Notes: generated by a model not told the origin, from the sequence alone. 64,000 nucleotides of DNA from Ga0077560 sp046330435 (GCA_046330435.1 JAXLST010000005.1:466110-530109), one strand, 5' to 3'; counted from the stretch's first letter, positions 32,770 through 41,920 are shown. Numbers and translations: made by a program.

Positions 32770-33560
32770 TGGAGACGCCGCCGCCACACGACGACGCCCC
32801 GCCCATCCTGTGGGAGGAGCTCACCTGGGAGGAGGCCGGCGCCCTGGTGGCCGGCGGCATGGACATGGCGATCCTGCCGGTGGGCGCGACCGAGCAGCAC
32901 GGCCCCCACCTGCACCTGGGGATGGACACCATGGCGGCCACGGCCGTCGCCCACGGGGTGTCCGCCCGCACGGGCATCCCGGTGCTGCCCGCCATCCCCG
33001 TGGGCTGCTCCCTGGGCCACACCGCCAGGTGGCCCGGCACGCTGTCCCTGCGCCCCGAGACCCTCACCCGCGTGGTGTGCGACATCGCCTGGTGGCTCGA
33101 CGCCGCCGGGATCCGCCGGCTGCTCATGCTCAACGGGCACGTCACCAACTGGGCGCCGCTGCGCTGCGCACTCGAGAACATTCGCCACGACCTGCCGCGC
33201 ATGCGCGTCGCGGTGCGCTCGATCTGGGACATCTCCCCCGAGGTGCACGCCGCGTACCACGCGGACGCCGCCAACTTCCACGCCAACCGCGCCGAGACCG
33301 CCATGGTGATGGCCGTGCGCCCCGACATGGTGCGCATCGACCGCGCCGTCGACGAGCCCGACCTGGGCGCGGACCGGTTCTTCGCCTACACGGTGGACCG
33401 CGAGACGCCCACCGGCACGGTGGGCGCGCCCACCGGCGCCACCGCCGAGGAGGGCCGCGCGCTGCTGGAGCGCTGCATCGCCGACCTCTCCGCGCAGCTG
33501 CGCGCCGCGCGCACCGAGACCCCGCCACTGGACCCCGACCACCCGGAGGGAACCGCATGA
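32769..33560 (+). CDS. Creatininase-family amidohydrolase
   Basis: A 263-residue member of the creatininase family. The metal-binding signature GATEQHGPHLHLGMDT (39-54) supplies Glu, His and Asp ligands, PGTLSLRPET (about 96) and NGHVTNWAPLRCALE (about 122) are the conserved following motifs, and AANFHANRAETAMVMA (about 168) gives a further His and Glu. Family members open cyclic amides such as creatinine, or act in cofactor pathways. Here the ATGA overlap with a glutamine-synthetase-like gene and the nearby urea/guanidine genes suggest breakdown of a nitrogen-rich compound. The GTG at 32769 lies at the edge of the operator, so the transcript may be nearly leaderless. Confidence 0.85.
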   Translation: METPPPHDDAPPILWEELTWEEAGALVAGGMDMAILPVGATEQHGPHLHLGMDTMAATAVAHGVSARTGIPVLPAIPVGCSLGHTARWPGTLSLRPETLTRVVCDIAWWLDAAGIRRLLMLNGHVTNWAPLRCALENIRHDLPRMRVAVRSIWDISPEVHAAYHADAANFHANRAETAMVMAVRPDMVRIDRAVDEPDLGADRFFAYTVDRETPTGTVGAPTGATAEEGRALLERCIADLSAQLRAARTETPPLDPDHPEGTA

Positions 33561-34921
33561 TCACCGACCACGCCGCACCCGGCACCCAGGCCCTCCACGA
33601 GCAGCTCGCCGCCCGCGGGGTGCGGTACGCGCTCGCGAGCTTCGTGGACATGCACGGGGTCTCGAAGGCCAAGTCCGTGCCCCTGGGCCACCTCGGCCAG
33701 ATGCTGCGCGGGTCGGAGCTGTTCACGGGCGCGGCGCTCGACGGGGTGCCCCAGGAGGTCAACGACGAGGAGGTCTCGGCCCGCCCCGACCCCGCCTCGG
33801 CGATGGTCATGCCCTGGCACCCGGAGGTCGCGTGGTTCGCCAGCGACCTGTACGTGGGCGGCGAGCCGTTCGAGGCCTGCAGCCGGGGCATCCTGCGCCG
33901 CGTCATGGACGAGGCCGCGGACATGGGGTACCGCTGCAACCTGGGCGTGGAGACCGAGTTCTACGTGCTGCGCGAGGGTCCGGACGGCGAGCTGCTGCCC
34001 GCCTCCTCGCGGGACACGCTCGCCAAGCCCTGCTACGACGTGCGCGGGCTGCTCGACAACTACTCGTGGGTGTCGGAGCTGGTCGCCGCGATGGACGAGC
34101 TGGGCTGGGACGTCTACTCGTTCGACCACGAGGACGGCAACGGCCAGTTCGAGACGGACTTCATGTACTCGGACGCCCTCACGATGGCCGACCGGGTGGT
34201 GTTCTTCCGGCTCATGGCGGGGGAGATCGCCCGGCGCCACGGCCTGTTCGCCACGTTCATGCCCAAGCCGTTCGCCGACCGCACGGGCAGCGGGGCCCAC
34301 TTCAACATGTCGCTCGCGGACGCCGAGAGCGGCGACAACCTGTTCGCGGACCCGGACGACCCGCGGGGCTGCGGCCTGTCGAAGCTGGGCTACAGCTTCA
34401 TCGCGGGCATCCTGCGCCACGCGCCCGCGGTGTGCGCCCTCATCGCGCCGATGGTGAACAGCTACAAGCGGCTGGTGACCCGCGGGAACATGAGCGGCCT
34501 CACCTGGGCGCCGGTGCAGGTGTCGTACGGCAGCAACAACCGCACCAACATGCTGCGCATCCCGCTCGCCGGCGGGCGCGTGGAGTGCCGCGCCGCCGAC
34601 ATCTCCACCAACCCGTACCTGGGGGCGGCGCTCATCATGGCCGCGGGGCTGGAGGGCGTGCGCGAGGGGCTGGACCCCGGCGAGCCGCACCACGAGGACA
34701 TGTACGGGTACACGTCCGCGCAGCTCGAGGAGATGGGCATCCGCTTCCTCCCGCGGACGCTGGCCGAGGCGGTGGACGGCCTGGAGGCCGACGAGCTGGC
34801 CCGCAGCGTGATGGGGCCGGTGATGCACGACGCCTGGGTGCGCTTCAAGCGCGACGAGTGGGAGGAGTACCACACGCACGTCAGCGACTGGGAGCGGCGC
34901 CGCTACCTGCGCATGTTCTGA
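33557..34921 (+). CDS. Glutamine-synthetase-like ligase (GlnT type)
   Basis: A 454-residue member of the glutamine synthetase superfamily, shorter N-terminally divergent GlnT branch. Conserved segments: YALASFVDMHGVSKAKSVPL (N-terminal strand), NLGVETEFYVLREG (metal ligands), FDHEDGNGQFETDF, GSGAHFNMSL (ATP/ammonia site), and NNRTNMLRIPLAGGRVECRAADISTNPYLGAALIMAAG (substrate arginines). Members ligate ammonia or amines to glutamate; GlnT-like forms often act on alternative amines. Its ATG overlaps the creatininase stop (ATGA), so the two are translated together, consistent with trapping nitrogen or an amine released by the hydrolase. Confidence 0.9.
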   Translation: MITDHAAPGTQALHEQLAARGVRYALASFVDMHGVSKAKSVPLGHLGQMLRGSELFTGAALDGVPQEVNDEEVSARPDPASAMVMPWHPEVAWFASDLYVGGEPFEACSRGILRRVMDEAADMGYRCNLGVETEFYVLREGPDGELLPASSRDTLAKPCYDVRGLLDNYSWVSELVAAMDELGWDVYSFDHEDGNGQFETDFMYSDALTMADRVVFFRLMAGEIARRHGLFATFMPKPFADRTGSGAHFNMSLADAESGDNLFADPDDPRGCGLSKLGYSFIAGILRHAPAVCALIAPMVNSYKRLVTRGNMSGLTWAPVQVSYGSNNRTNMLRIPLAGGRVECRAADISTNPYLGAALIMAAGLEGVREGLDPGEPHHEDMYGYTSAQLEEMGIRFLPRTLAEAVDGLEADELARSVMGPVMHDAWVRFKRDEWEEYHTHVSDWERRRYLRMF

Positions 34922-35022
34922 GGTCGCGAAAAACTGGACTCACGGAGGGGGTCGCCCGCGCGCGTGCGTGGGATCGTTCCGGTCGGTATCCCACGCCACC
35001 ACCCCCTCGGAGTCCCACCCCC

Positions 35023-36132
35023 ATGACCCTCCGCCGCGCCGCGCTCGTCCTCTGCGCCCTGGCCGTGACCGCTCCCGCCGCGTCGGCGCTCCCGGGTGAC
35101 GAGGCCTTCCAGGTCGTCGCCCCCGCCGCCGACGCGACGGTGGACGCCGACCCCACCGGCATCCAGGTGACCTACACCTGCCCGGTGTACCGCACCCTCG
35201 ACGACGGGCAGGGCTTCGTGGTGCAGGCGGGCGCGCCCTCGTACCGCGCGGTGCTCGCGACCGCGCCGGAGGTGGGCACCGACGGCCTGCTGCGCGCGGA
35301 CCGCGTCCTGCTGCGGGTGACCGCCGAGACGCCCAACACGGTGCCGGCCGGGCAGTGCGTGTCGGTCCTCGGCGACGGGCGGTCCACCGGCCCGCAGAAC
35401 ACGCCCGGCACCTACTGGTACCAGGTGTACCGCCTGTGCACCGGCTGCTCCACCGGCTACGAGGCCGGCGAGGTGCGCCGCATCACGATCCGCAGCCAGG
35501 CGACCCTGCGGGTGCGCCCGGCCGTGGCGTACGCCGGCTATCCGGCCCGCCTGTTCGTGGACGCCGCCGGGCTCGCGGACGGCGCGACGGTGCTGCTGCA
35601 GCGCGAGACCGCGAGCGGATGGACCACCATCGGCACCGGCTCGGCGTCGCGCGGCACGGCCGAGGTCGTCGCGAACCTGCGGCGCGGCGCCAACCGGCTG
35701 CGCGCCGTCGCCACCGTCGGCAGCGACACCCTCACCTCGCCCGTCGCGGTGATCGCCGGACGCGTCGCGACGACCCGCGTGACCTCCGCCGCCGACGACG
35801 GCCGCTACGTCGGCCCGCGGGGCGTCAAGCTGCGCATCGGCAAGCGCGGCACCACGATCTCCGGCGCGACGATCCGCGTGCTCATGGTGTGCCCCACGGT
35901 CCCGGCCCCGGGCAGCGTGGGCGGCCAGATCACCACCCAGACCGGTTTCGCCCAGATCACCACGGCGCCCATCGCCCCCGACGGCCGGTTCGTCGCGGTG
36001 GGCACCGCGCAGGGCAGCAGCGTCTTCATCCACGGCCGCGTGCTGAAGGGGAAGGTGCGCACGGGGGTGGCGAAGCTCTCGATCGGCGTGTGCTGCGGGA
36101 CCGCCTCGTTCACGGCGGCGCGGGTCCGGTAG
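35023..36132 (+). CDS. Secreted protein of unknown function
   Basis: A 369-residue exported protein with a Sec signal peptide (1-23, ending ASA-L). Three beta-rich parts are visible: an N-terminal domain with ADPTGIQVTYTCPVY and a cysteine group CTGCSTGYEAG near 145, a middle Ig-like region (ATLRVRPAVAYAGYPARLFVDA, VLLQRETASGWTTIGTGSA), and a C-terminal domain with VCCGTASFTAARV. The middle resembles bacterial Ig-like domains that often repeat in surface proteins. No catalytic motif. The gene is separated from the ligase by about 100 bases and from the ABC transporter by a promoter region, so it is probably independent. Confidence 0.75.
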   Translation: MTLRRAALVLCALAVTAPAASALPGDEAFQVVAPAADATVDADPTGIQVTYTCPVYRTLDDGQGFVVQAGAPSYRAVLATAPEVGTDGLLRADRVLLRVTAETPNTVPAGQCVSVLGDGRSTGPQNTPGTYWYQVYRLCTGCSTGYEAGEVRRITIRSQATLRVRPAVAYAGYPARLFVDAAGLADGATVLLQRETASGWTTIGTGSASRGTAEVVANLRRGANRLRAVATVGSDTLTSPVAVIAGRVATTRVTSAADDGRYVGPRGVKLRIGKRGTTISGATIRVLMVCPTVPAPGSVGGQITTQTGFAQITTAPIAPDGRFVAVGTAQGSSVFIHGRVLKGKVRTGVAKLSIGVCCGTASFTAARVR

Positions 36133-36220
36133 GCCCGCCCGCGTGCCGGGGGGCCTTCGCCCTCCGGCCAAACCCTCGCGGGACCAGTTCCTCCCGGTGG
36201 CCGACCAAGCGGCCCAGGGG

Positions 36221-36241
36221 CTTCCAATAGCGTATTGAAAG
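36221..36241. promoter_or_regulatory. Palindrome upstream of ABC transporter operon
   Basis: CTTCCAATA and TATTGAAAG form 9-base arms with one mismatch around GCG. The site is AT-rich in a GC-rich gap and ends 42 bases before the substrate-binding protein start, a good position for an operator. It does not match the TetR palindrome, so a second regulator is suggested. Confidence 0.5.
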
Positions 36242-36283
36242 TCCTTGCCGCGTCCGCGCGGCTCCCCGCTCCGGAGGTCCCAC

Positions 36284-37306
36284 TTGCGAAGGCTTCGACG
36301 CATCTCGACGGCCGCCGTCCTCGTCGCCGCGCTGTCCCTCGGCGTCGCCGCGTGCGGCGGCGGCAGCGACTCGGGAGGCGGCGACACCTCCGGCGGGTCC
36401 TCCGGCGACCCGATCACGATCGGCTACAGCGCCTGGCCCGGCTGGTTCCCGCTCAAGGTCGCGGAGGAGCAGGGCTTCTTCGAGAAGGAGGGCGTGAACG
36501 TCGAGCTGAAGTACTTCAACGACTACACGGCCTCGATCGACGCCCTCAACTCCGGGCAGCTGGACGCCAACACCCAGACGCTCAACGACACGATCGCCGG
36601 CGAGGCGGCGGGCGCCGACCTGAAGATCGTCGTGAACACCGACTTCTCGGCCGGCAACGACGCGGTGATCGTCGACAAGTCGATCAACACCGTCCAGGAC
36701 CTGAAGGGCAAGACCGTGGCGGCCGAGGCCGGCGTGGTCGACCACTTCCTGCTGCTGCAGGGCCTGCAGGCGAACGGCATGACCGAGAAGGACATCGACT
36801 TCCGCGGCGCGCCGACGGACGCCGCGGCCGCGGGCTTCGCCGCCGGGCAGTTCGACGCCGTCGCCGTGTTCGCCCCGTTCACCCTGGAGGCGCTCAAGCG
36901 GCCCGGCTCGAAGGTGCTCTTCGACTCGGCGGACTACCCGGGTTCCATCCCGGACCACATCACCTTCGACGCGAAGACCGTGGCGGAGCGCCCGGAGGAC
37001 GTCCAGAAGGTCGTGAACGCCTGGTACGACACCGTGGACTTCCTCAAGAGCAACCCGGAGGAGGCGCGGGCGATCATGGCCAAGCAGGCCGGGATCACCC
37101 CCGAGGAGTACGCCAAGCTCGACGCGGGCACGCAGATCCTCTCCGCCGACGACGCCCTGAAGGCGTTCACCGAGGAGCTGCCGGCGACCGGGGAGAAGAT
37201 CAACCCGTTCCTGGTGGACTCCGGCCTCACCCAGCAGCCGGCGGACCTGACGGGGCTCTTCGCCCCCGAGTTCACCCAGGCGTACGTCGACGGCGCGAAG
37301 GGCTGA
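36284..37306 (+). CDS. ABC transporter substrate-binding lipoprotein (nitrate/taurine/urea type)
   Basis: A 340-residue NMT1/SsuA/TauA-type binding protein. The TTG start at 36284 has GGAGG six bases upstream. The signal peptide ends in a lipobox LGVAAC, with C24 as the lipid-anchored residue, followed by a Gly/Ser linker. The mature domain begins ITIGYSAWPGWFPLKVAEEQGFFEKEGV, typical of this fold, then NDTIAGEAAGADLKIVV, VQDLKGKTVAAEAGVVDHFLL and FDAVAVFAPFTLEAL. A member of the group often named urea-carboxylase-related ABC transporter, in keeping with the neighbourhood. Permease and ATPase follow. Confidence 0.9.
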   Translation: MRRLRRISTAAVLVAALSLGVAACGGGSDSGGGDTSGGSSGDPITIGYSAWPGWFPLKVAEEQGFFEKEGVNVELKYFNDYTASIDALNSGQLDANTQTLNDTIAGEAAGADLKIVVNTDFSAGNDAVIVDKSINTVQDLKGKTVAAEAGVVDHFLLLQGLQANGMTEKDIDFRGAPTDAAAAGFAAGQFDAVAVFAPFTLEALKRPGSKVLFDSADYPGSIPDHITFDAKTVAERPEDVQKVVNAWYDTVDFLKSNPEEARAIMAKQAGITPEEYAKLDAGTQILSADDALKAFTEELPATGEKINPFLVDSGLTQQPADLTGLFAPEFTQAYVDGAKG

Positions 37307-37313
37307 CCCGGCC

Positions 37314-38258
37314 ATGAGGCTGCGACGCCGCGCCGACGCGCTGATGGACCGTGACGACCGTGGCGGGGGCGCTGCCCCCGTCGCGGACGCCGCGGCCACC
37401 GGCTCCGGCGGCGACCACGTCATCGACTGGCGGAACTCCCTCGCCGCCGCCCAGGCGCCGACGCGCGGGCGGCCGCAGCACCAGCTGCTGCGCATCCGGG
37501 AGGACATCTCCACGGCGTGGCGCGCGGGCCTCATCGTCACCGGCCTGGTGGTGCTCGCACTGCTGTGGCTGTTCATGGCCACCGGCGGGTCCTCCGGGAC
37601 CCTGGTGCCGACCCCGGCCGAGACGTTCGACGGGCTCCGGCGCCTGTACGACGACGGCTACCTGTTCGGTGACATCTGGGCGTCGGTGCGGCGCATCCTC
37701 ATCGGCTACGCGATCAGCATGGCCATCGCGGTGGTGCTGGGCGTGCTGATGGGGTCGTTCCGCTCCGCGGACTCCCTGTTCGAGGCGCCCATCGCCTTCC
37801 TGCGGTACATCCCGGCGACGGCCCTGGTGCCGCTCATGCTGTTCTGGCTGGGCATCGACGAGCTCCCGAAGATCACGCTCATCGTGATCGGGTCGGTGTT
37901 CTTCAACATCCTGATGGTCGCCGACGTGGTCCGGAACGTGCCGAAGGAGCTCATCAACGCCGCGTACACGCTCGGTGCGAGCCGCCTCAGCGTGCTGCGG
38001 CGGGTGGTGTTCCCGCATTCCCTGCCCGGGATCATCGACGTGGCCCGCATCAACCTGGCGGCGTCATGGGCGATCCTCGTGGTGGCCGAGCTCCTGGCGG
38101 CGCAGGAGGGCCTGGCGTTCCGCATCGCCCGGGCCCAGCGCTTCCGCCAGGTGGACGAGATGTTCGCGTTGCTGATCGTCTTCGGGGTGATCGGCATCAT
38201 CACCGACCTGTCGCTGCGGTACCTGCGCGACCGGTCCGCACCCTGGGCGCGCGCATGA
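37314..38258 (+). CDS. ABC transporter permease (SsuC/TauC type)
   Basis: A 314-residue inner-membrane permease of the nitrate/sulfonate/taurine class with about six helices and an unusually long, polar N-terminal tail (about 60 residues). The coupling loop is EAAxxxG-like: PKELINAAYTLGASRLSVLRRVVFPHSLPGIID. It begins 7 bases after the substrate-binding gene and overlaps the ATPase gene by ATGA. The ATG at 37314 is taken; a downstream GTG could shorten the tail. Confidence 0.9.
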   Translation: MRLRRRADALMDRDDRGGGAAPVADAAATGSGGDHVIDWRNSLAAAQAPTRGRPQHQLLRIREDISTAWRAGLIVTGLVVLALLWLFMATGGSSGTLVPTPAETFDGLRRLYDDGYLFGDIWASVRRILIGYAISMAIAVVLGVLMGSFRSADSLFEAPIAFLRYIPATALVPLMLFWLGIDELPKITLIVIGSVFFNILMVADVVRNVPKELINAAYTLGASRLSVLRRVVFPHSLPGIIDVARINLAASWAILVVAELLAAQEGLAFRIARAQRFRQVDEMFALLIVFGVIGIITDLSLRYLRDRSAPWARA

Positions 38259-39055
38259 GCACCGGCACCGTCATCCTCCGCCCCGAGAAGCTCGAGGTGC
38301 ACGGGGTGGTCAAGCACTTCCCCGGCGGCCGGCGCCGCCAGGGCACCACCGCCGTGGACGGCATCGACCTGAAGGTCCGCAGCGGTGAGCTGGTCTGCAT
38401 CGTCGGCGCGTCCGGCTGCGGCAAGTCGACGCTGCTGAACATCATCGGCGGCCTGGAGGACCCCACCGAGGGCGTCGTGGCGATCGACGGGGAACGGGTC
38501 ATCGGCCCGGGCCCCGACCGGGGCATGATCTTCCAGGGCTACAGCCTGTTCCCGTGGAAGACCGTCGCGCAGAACATCGCGTTCGGGCTGGAGGAGCTCG
38601 GCTGGCCGAAGGACCGCCGTCGCGAGCGGGTCGACGAGCTGGTGGGGATCATGGGCCTGCAGCAGTGGGCCGACCGCATCCCCAAGGAGCTGTCCGGCGG
38701 GATGCGGCAGCGCGTCGCGATCGCCCGGGCCCTCGCCCCGCAGCCGGACGTCCTGCTGCTGGACGAGCCGTTCGGCGCCCTGGACGCGCAGACCAAGCGG
38801 GTGATGCAGGACCACCTGCTCGACGTGTGGCGCACCACGGGGGCGACGATCCTCATGGTCACCCACGACGTGGAGGAGGCGGTGTACCTGGCGAGCCGGG
38901 TGTACGTGCTCACCTCACACCCCGGGCGGGTGGCGGCGGAGGTCCCCGTGCCGTTCGGGCCCGAGGACCGGGTGCCGGCGCTCAAGCGCGACCCCGCGTT
39001 CCTCGACCTGCGGGACCAGGTGCAGGGCCTGCTGCTGGACCAGGTGCGGTTGTAG
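38255..39055 (+). CDS. ABC transporter ATP-binding protein
   Basis: A 266-residue ATPase. Walker A is GASGCGKST (51-59), Q-loop MIFQGYSLFPWKTVAQNIAFG, signature LSGGMRQRVAIARAL (about 147-161), Walker B VLLLDEPFGALD and the switch histidine in MVTHDVEEA. It is of the SsuB/TauB/NrtD type and energises the adjoining permease. The ATG at 38255 overlaps the permease stop. The stop (TAG 39053-39055) touches the stop of recR on the opposite strand without overlap. Confidence 0.92.
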   Translation: MSTGTVILRPEKLEVHGVVKHFPGGRRRQGTTAVDGIDLKVRSGELVCIVGASGCGKSTLLNIIGGLEDPTEGVVAIDGERVIGPGPDRGMIFQGYSLFPWKTVAQNIAFGLEELGWPKDRRRERVDELVGIMGLQQWADRIPKELSGGMRQRVAIARALAPQPDVLLLDEPFGALDAQTKRVMQDHLLDVWRTTGATILMVTHDVEEAVYLASRVYVLTSHPGRVAAEVPVPFGPEDRVPALKRDPAFLDLRDQVQGLLLDQVRL

Positions 39056-39646
39056 CTACAGCTCGCGGCGGCCCAGCAGGGCCCGCCCGAGGGTGAGCTC
39101 GTCGGCGTGCTCCAGGTCCGCGCCGACGGGCAGGCCGCTGGCGAGCCGGGTGAGCCGCACCCGGCCGCGCAGCACGTCCGCCAGGTACAGGGCGGTCGCC
39201 TCGCCGGTCATCGTGGGGTTCGTGGCCAGCACGACCTCTTTCACGCCCTCGGCGTCGATGCGGCGCACCAGTTCCTCGATGCGCAGGTCGTCGGGGTCGA
39301 CGCCGTCGATGGGCGACAGCGCCCCGCCCAGCACGTGGTAGGTGCCGCGGTACTCGTGGGTGCGCTCGATGGGGAGGATCGCCGACGGCTCCTCCACCAC
39401 GCACAGCAGCGACGTGTCGCGCCGCGGGTCGGCGCAGATGGGGCACAGCTCGTCCTCGGCGAACGAGAAGCACCGGGAGCAGGGCCGCAGCCGCTCCGCC
39501 ATCTGCACCAGGGCCTCGGCCAGCGCGACCGGGCGGTCGCGCGGACCCTTGAGCAGGTGGAACGCCAGCCGCTGGGCGCTGCGCGGCCCGATGCCGGGAA
39601 GCCGCGACAGCTCGGCGATGAGCCGCTCCAGCGACGGGGTGAGCAC
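39056..39646 (-). CDS. recR: Recombination mediator protein RecR
   Basis: A 196-residue protein of the RecFOR pathway that helps load RecA on gapped DNA. An N-terminal helix-hairpin-helix (RLPGIGPRSAQRLAFHLL, 15-32), a four-cysteine zinc finger at C56, C59, C68 and C71, and a Toprim domain (LCVVEEPSAILPIERTHEYRGTYHVLGGALSPIDG) are in the usual order. The GTG at 39646 overlaps the ybaB stop (TAGTG). Part of the conserved dnaX-ybaB-recR cluster. Confidence 0.95.
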   Translation of the reverse strand: MLTPSLERLIAELSRLPGIGPRSAQRLAFHLLKGPRDRPVALAEALVQMAERLRPCSRCFSFAEDELCPICADPRRDTSLLCVVEEPSAILPIERTHEYRGTYHVLGGALSPIDGVDPDDLRIEELVRRIDAEGVKEVVLATNPTMTGEATALYLADVLRGRVRLTRLASGLPVGADLEHADELTLGRALLGRREL

Positions 39647-39966
39647 TAGAGGCCGGGGATCCCCATGCCGGAGAGCCCGCCGGTGATCTCGCCGATGCGG
39701 CGCTGCGCGAGGTCCTGCGCCTGGCGCATGGCCTCGTTGACGGCCGCGACGATGGTGTCCTCGAGCATCTCGACGTCCTCGGGGTCCACGACCTTCGGGT
39801 CGATCTTCACGGCCTTGATCTCCAGGCCGCCGCTCACGACCGCCGTCACGGCGCCGCCGCCGGCGGACGCCTGCACGGTCTCCTCCTGCAGCTCCATCTG
39901 CACCCGCTGCATGTCGGACTGCATCTTCTGCATCTGCTTGAGCATCTTCTGCGGGTTCATCGACAC
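39646..39966 (-). CDS. YbaB/EbfC nucleoid-associated protein
   Basis: A 106-residue DNA-binding protein of the YbaB/EbfC family. A methionine-rich helix (MLKQMQKMQSDMQRVQMELQEE) is followed by a beta sheet (VQASAGGGAVTAVVSGGLEIKAVKIDP) and a C-terminal helix. It acts as a dimer on the nucleoid. The GTG at 39966 has AAGGAG seven bases upstream; an ATG two codons later is the alternative. It sits between dnaX and recR as in most bacteria. Confidence 0.95.
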   Translation of the reverse strand: MSMNPQKMLKQMQKMQSDMQRVQMELQEETVQASAGGGAVTAVVSGGLEIKAVKIDPKVVDPEDVEMLEDTIVAAVNEAMRQAQDLAQRRIGEITGGLSGMGIPGL

Positions 39967-39991
39967 CTGGGTGCTCCTTTGCGGCTGGTGG

Positions 39992-41920
39992 TCACTGCTC
40001 TTCTGTCGCGTCGAACGTCTGGATGAGCTCCTGGCGCAGCGCGTCCAGGTCGAGCGGGCCGGAGGGCTCCGGCTCGGCCCGGCGGGCGGCGCGCGGCGCC
40101 TCGTCCACCTGGACGTCCAGGTGGACGCGCGACCCGAGCATGCGGCCGAGGACGTGCTCGAGCTGCGAGCGCGGCTCCCCGCGGGACAGCATGCTGGCGC
40201 CCATGGCGCTGGCGAGGGTGATCTGCACGAAGCCCTCCCGCGCGTCGGTGACGCGGGCGTGCTCCACGAACGAGAACAGCGGGGGGTGCTCGGTGCGCAG
40301 CTCGGACAGCACCTGCGGCCACAGCCGCGCCACGTGGGCGACGTCCATCTGCACCGGGTGGTGGGGCGGCTCCGCGACGGGCGCCCGGGGGCGGGCGGCG
40401 GCTCCTCGTCGGCGTCCGGGCCGTCGAACTCCGGCGGCGGCGGCCGCTCGTGGCCGTCCTCGTCCAGGTGGGGTGCGGGCGGCGGTGCCGCCGCCGGCTC
40501 GGGCCGGGCGTGGGCGCCGGTGGGCAGGCGCCGCCACCGGCTCGGGAGCGGGCGGTGCCGCGGGGGCCGGCGGGACGGCGGGCTCGGCGGGTGCCCGGCC
40601 GCCGGGGCGGCGCGGGGCGGGCTCCGGCGGTGCCGCGACGGGTGCCGGGGCGGGCCTCGGCGGGGCCGCGACGGGTGCGGCGGGGCGGGTGCGGGAGCCG
40701 GTGCGACGGCCCGCGGTGCGGGCCGGCGAGGCGTCCGGGCGGGCGGTGCCCTGCTCCAGCAGCTCGATGCGGCTCACCAGCCCCTCCAGGCCGGCGTCGA
40801 GCGCCGGGCGGGCCAGCTTGGCGGTCACCAGCTCCAGCTGCAGGCGCGGGTCGGCGCCGCCGTGCCGGATGCGCACCTGCGCGTCGGCGAGCAGGTCGAG
40901 GGCGCGCACCACCTGCGCGGGGGCGAGCTGGTTGGACTGCGCCTGCAGCCGGTCGAGCTCGTCCTGCGCGAACGCCCAGTCGTCCCGGGCCCCGGCGCCC
41001 TGCTGCAGCAGGCACACGTACCGCAGCTGGGTGACCAGGCCACGCAGCAGCTGCTCGGGGTCCGACCCGGAGTCCAGGACGTCCTCCAGCAGGGCGAACG
41101 CGCCGGCGGCGTCACCGCCTGCCAGCAGGTCGACCAGTTCGAACAGCGACTCCCGGGCGACGGCGCCCAGCAGCTCCAGCACCTGCGGCAGCTCCACCCG
41201 GCCGTCGCTGTACGCGGCGATCTGGTCGAGCAGGCCCAGGGCGTCGCGGTAGCTGCCGTCCGCGGCGCGGGCCAGGGCGTCCAGTGCCGACTCGGAGGTC
41301 TCGATGCCCTCCACGCCGGCCACCCGGTCCAGCACCCGCACCAGGGCGGGGATGCCGGGCTTGCGCAGCACGAAGTGCTGCACGCGCGAGCGGATGGTGG
41401 GGAGGATGTCCCACGGGTGGGTGGTGCACAGGATCACCACCAGGTGCGGCGGCGGCTCCTCGAGGGTCTTCAGCAGGGCGCTGGCGGCGCCCTCCTGGAT
41501 CTGGTGGGCCTCGTCCATGATCGTGACCCGGAACCGGGACGCGACCGGCGCGTACCGCACCGTCTCCAGCCAGTCCCGCATCTCGTCGATGCGGCGGGCG
41601 CTGGACGCGGCGTCGACCTCGACGACGTCCAGCCAGTCGTCGTGCCCGGTGCGCAGGCACGAGTCGCACCTCATGCACGGCGTGCGCGTGGGCCCCGGCG
41701 AGGCCTGGCAGTTGAGGCACCGCGCCAGGATGCGCGCGGTGGTCGTCTTGCCGGTGCCCCGCGGGCCGGAGAACAGGTACCCGCGGGCGGGCCTCCCCGA
41801 CTCGAGCGCATTGCCCAGGGCCTGGGCAACGTGCTCCTGCCCCACCATCTCCTCGAAGCGGGTGGGGCGGTGACGGTTGTAGAGGCTCGCGCCGCGATCC
41901 GGCGCCGGGGGATTGCTCAC
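39992..41920 (-). CDS. dnaX: DNA polymerase III gamma/tau subunit, linker frame locally shifted
   Basis: A 642-residue clamp-loader ATPase. The GTG at 41920 precedes SLYNRHRPTRFEEMVGQ; Walker A is GPRGTGKTT (52-60), a zinc module lies at about 68-88 (CLNC...CMRCDSC), Walker B with DEAHQI near 137, sensor residues and domain III follow. Residues beyond about 375 form a Pro/Ala linker and a C-terminal DnaE-binding-like domain (MDVAHVARLWPQVLSELR). Between about 40388 and 40528 another frame has better coding character (an acidic stretch LDEDGHERPPPPEFDGPDADEEPPP); two compensating indels would restore it. Either is tolerated in a disordered linker. The SRP RNA lies upstream. Confidence 0.92.
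   Translation of the reverse strand: MSNPPAPDRGASLYNRHRPTRFEEMVGQEHVAQALGNALESGRPARGYLFSGPRGTGKTTTARILARCLNCQASPGPTRTPCMRCDSCLRTGHDDWLDVVEVDAASSARRIDEMRDWLETVRYAPVASRFRVTIMDEAHQIQEGAASALLKTLEEPPPHLVVILCTTHPWDILPTIRSRVQHFVLRKPGIPALVRVLDRVAGVEGIETSESALDALARAADGSYRDALGLLDQIAAYSDGRVELPQVLELLGAVARESLFELVDLLAGGDAAGAFALLEDVLDSGSDPEQLLRGLVTQLRYVCLLQQGAGARDDWAFAQDELDRLQAQSNQLAPAQVVRALDLLADAQVRIRHGGADPRLQLELVTAKLARPALDAGLEGLVSRIELLEQGTARPDASPARTAGRRTGSRTRPAAPVAAPPRPAPAPVAAPPEPAPRRPGGRAPAEPAVPPAPAAPPAPEPVAAPAHRRPRPARAGGGTAARTPPGRGRPRAAAAAGVRRPGRRRGAAARPRAPVAEPPHHPVQMDVAHVARLWPQVLSELRTEHPPLFSFVEHARVTDAREGFVQITLASAMGASMLSRGEPRSQLEHVLGRMLGSRVHLDVQVDEAPRAARRAEPEPSGPLDLDALRQELIQTFDATEEQ

Noticed and set aside
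40384..40532. Programmed frameshifting in dnaX, as in some bacteria
   Set aside because: There is no A-rich slippery heptamer and the shift returns to the first frame, which fits indels rather than programmed tau/gamma production.
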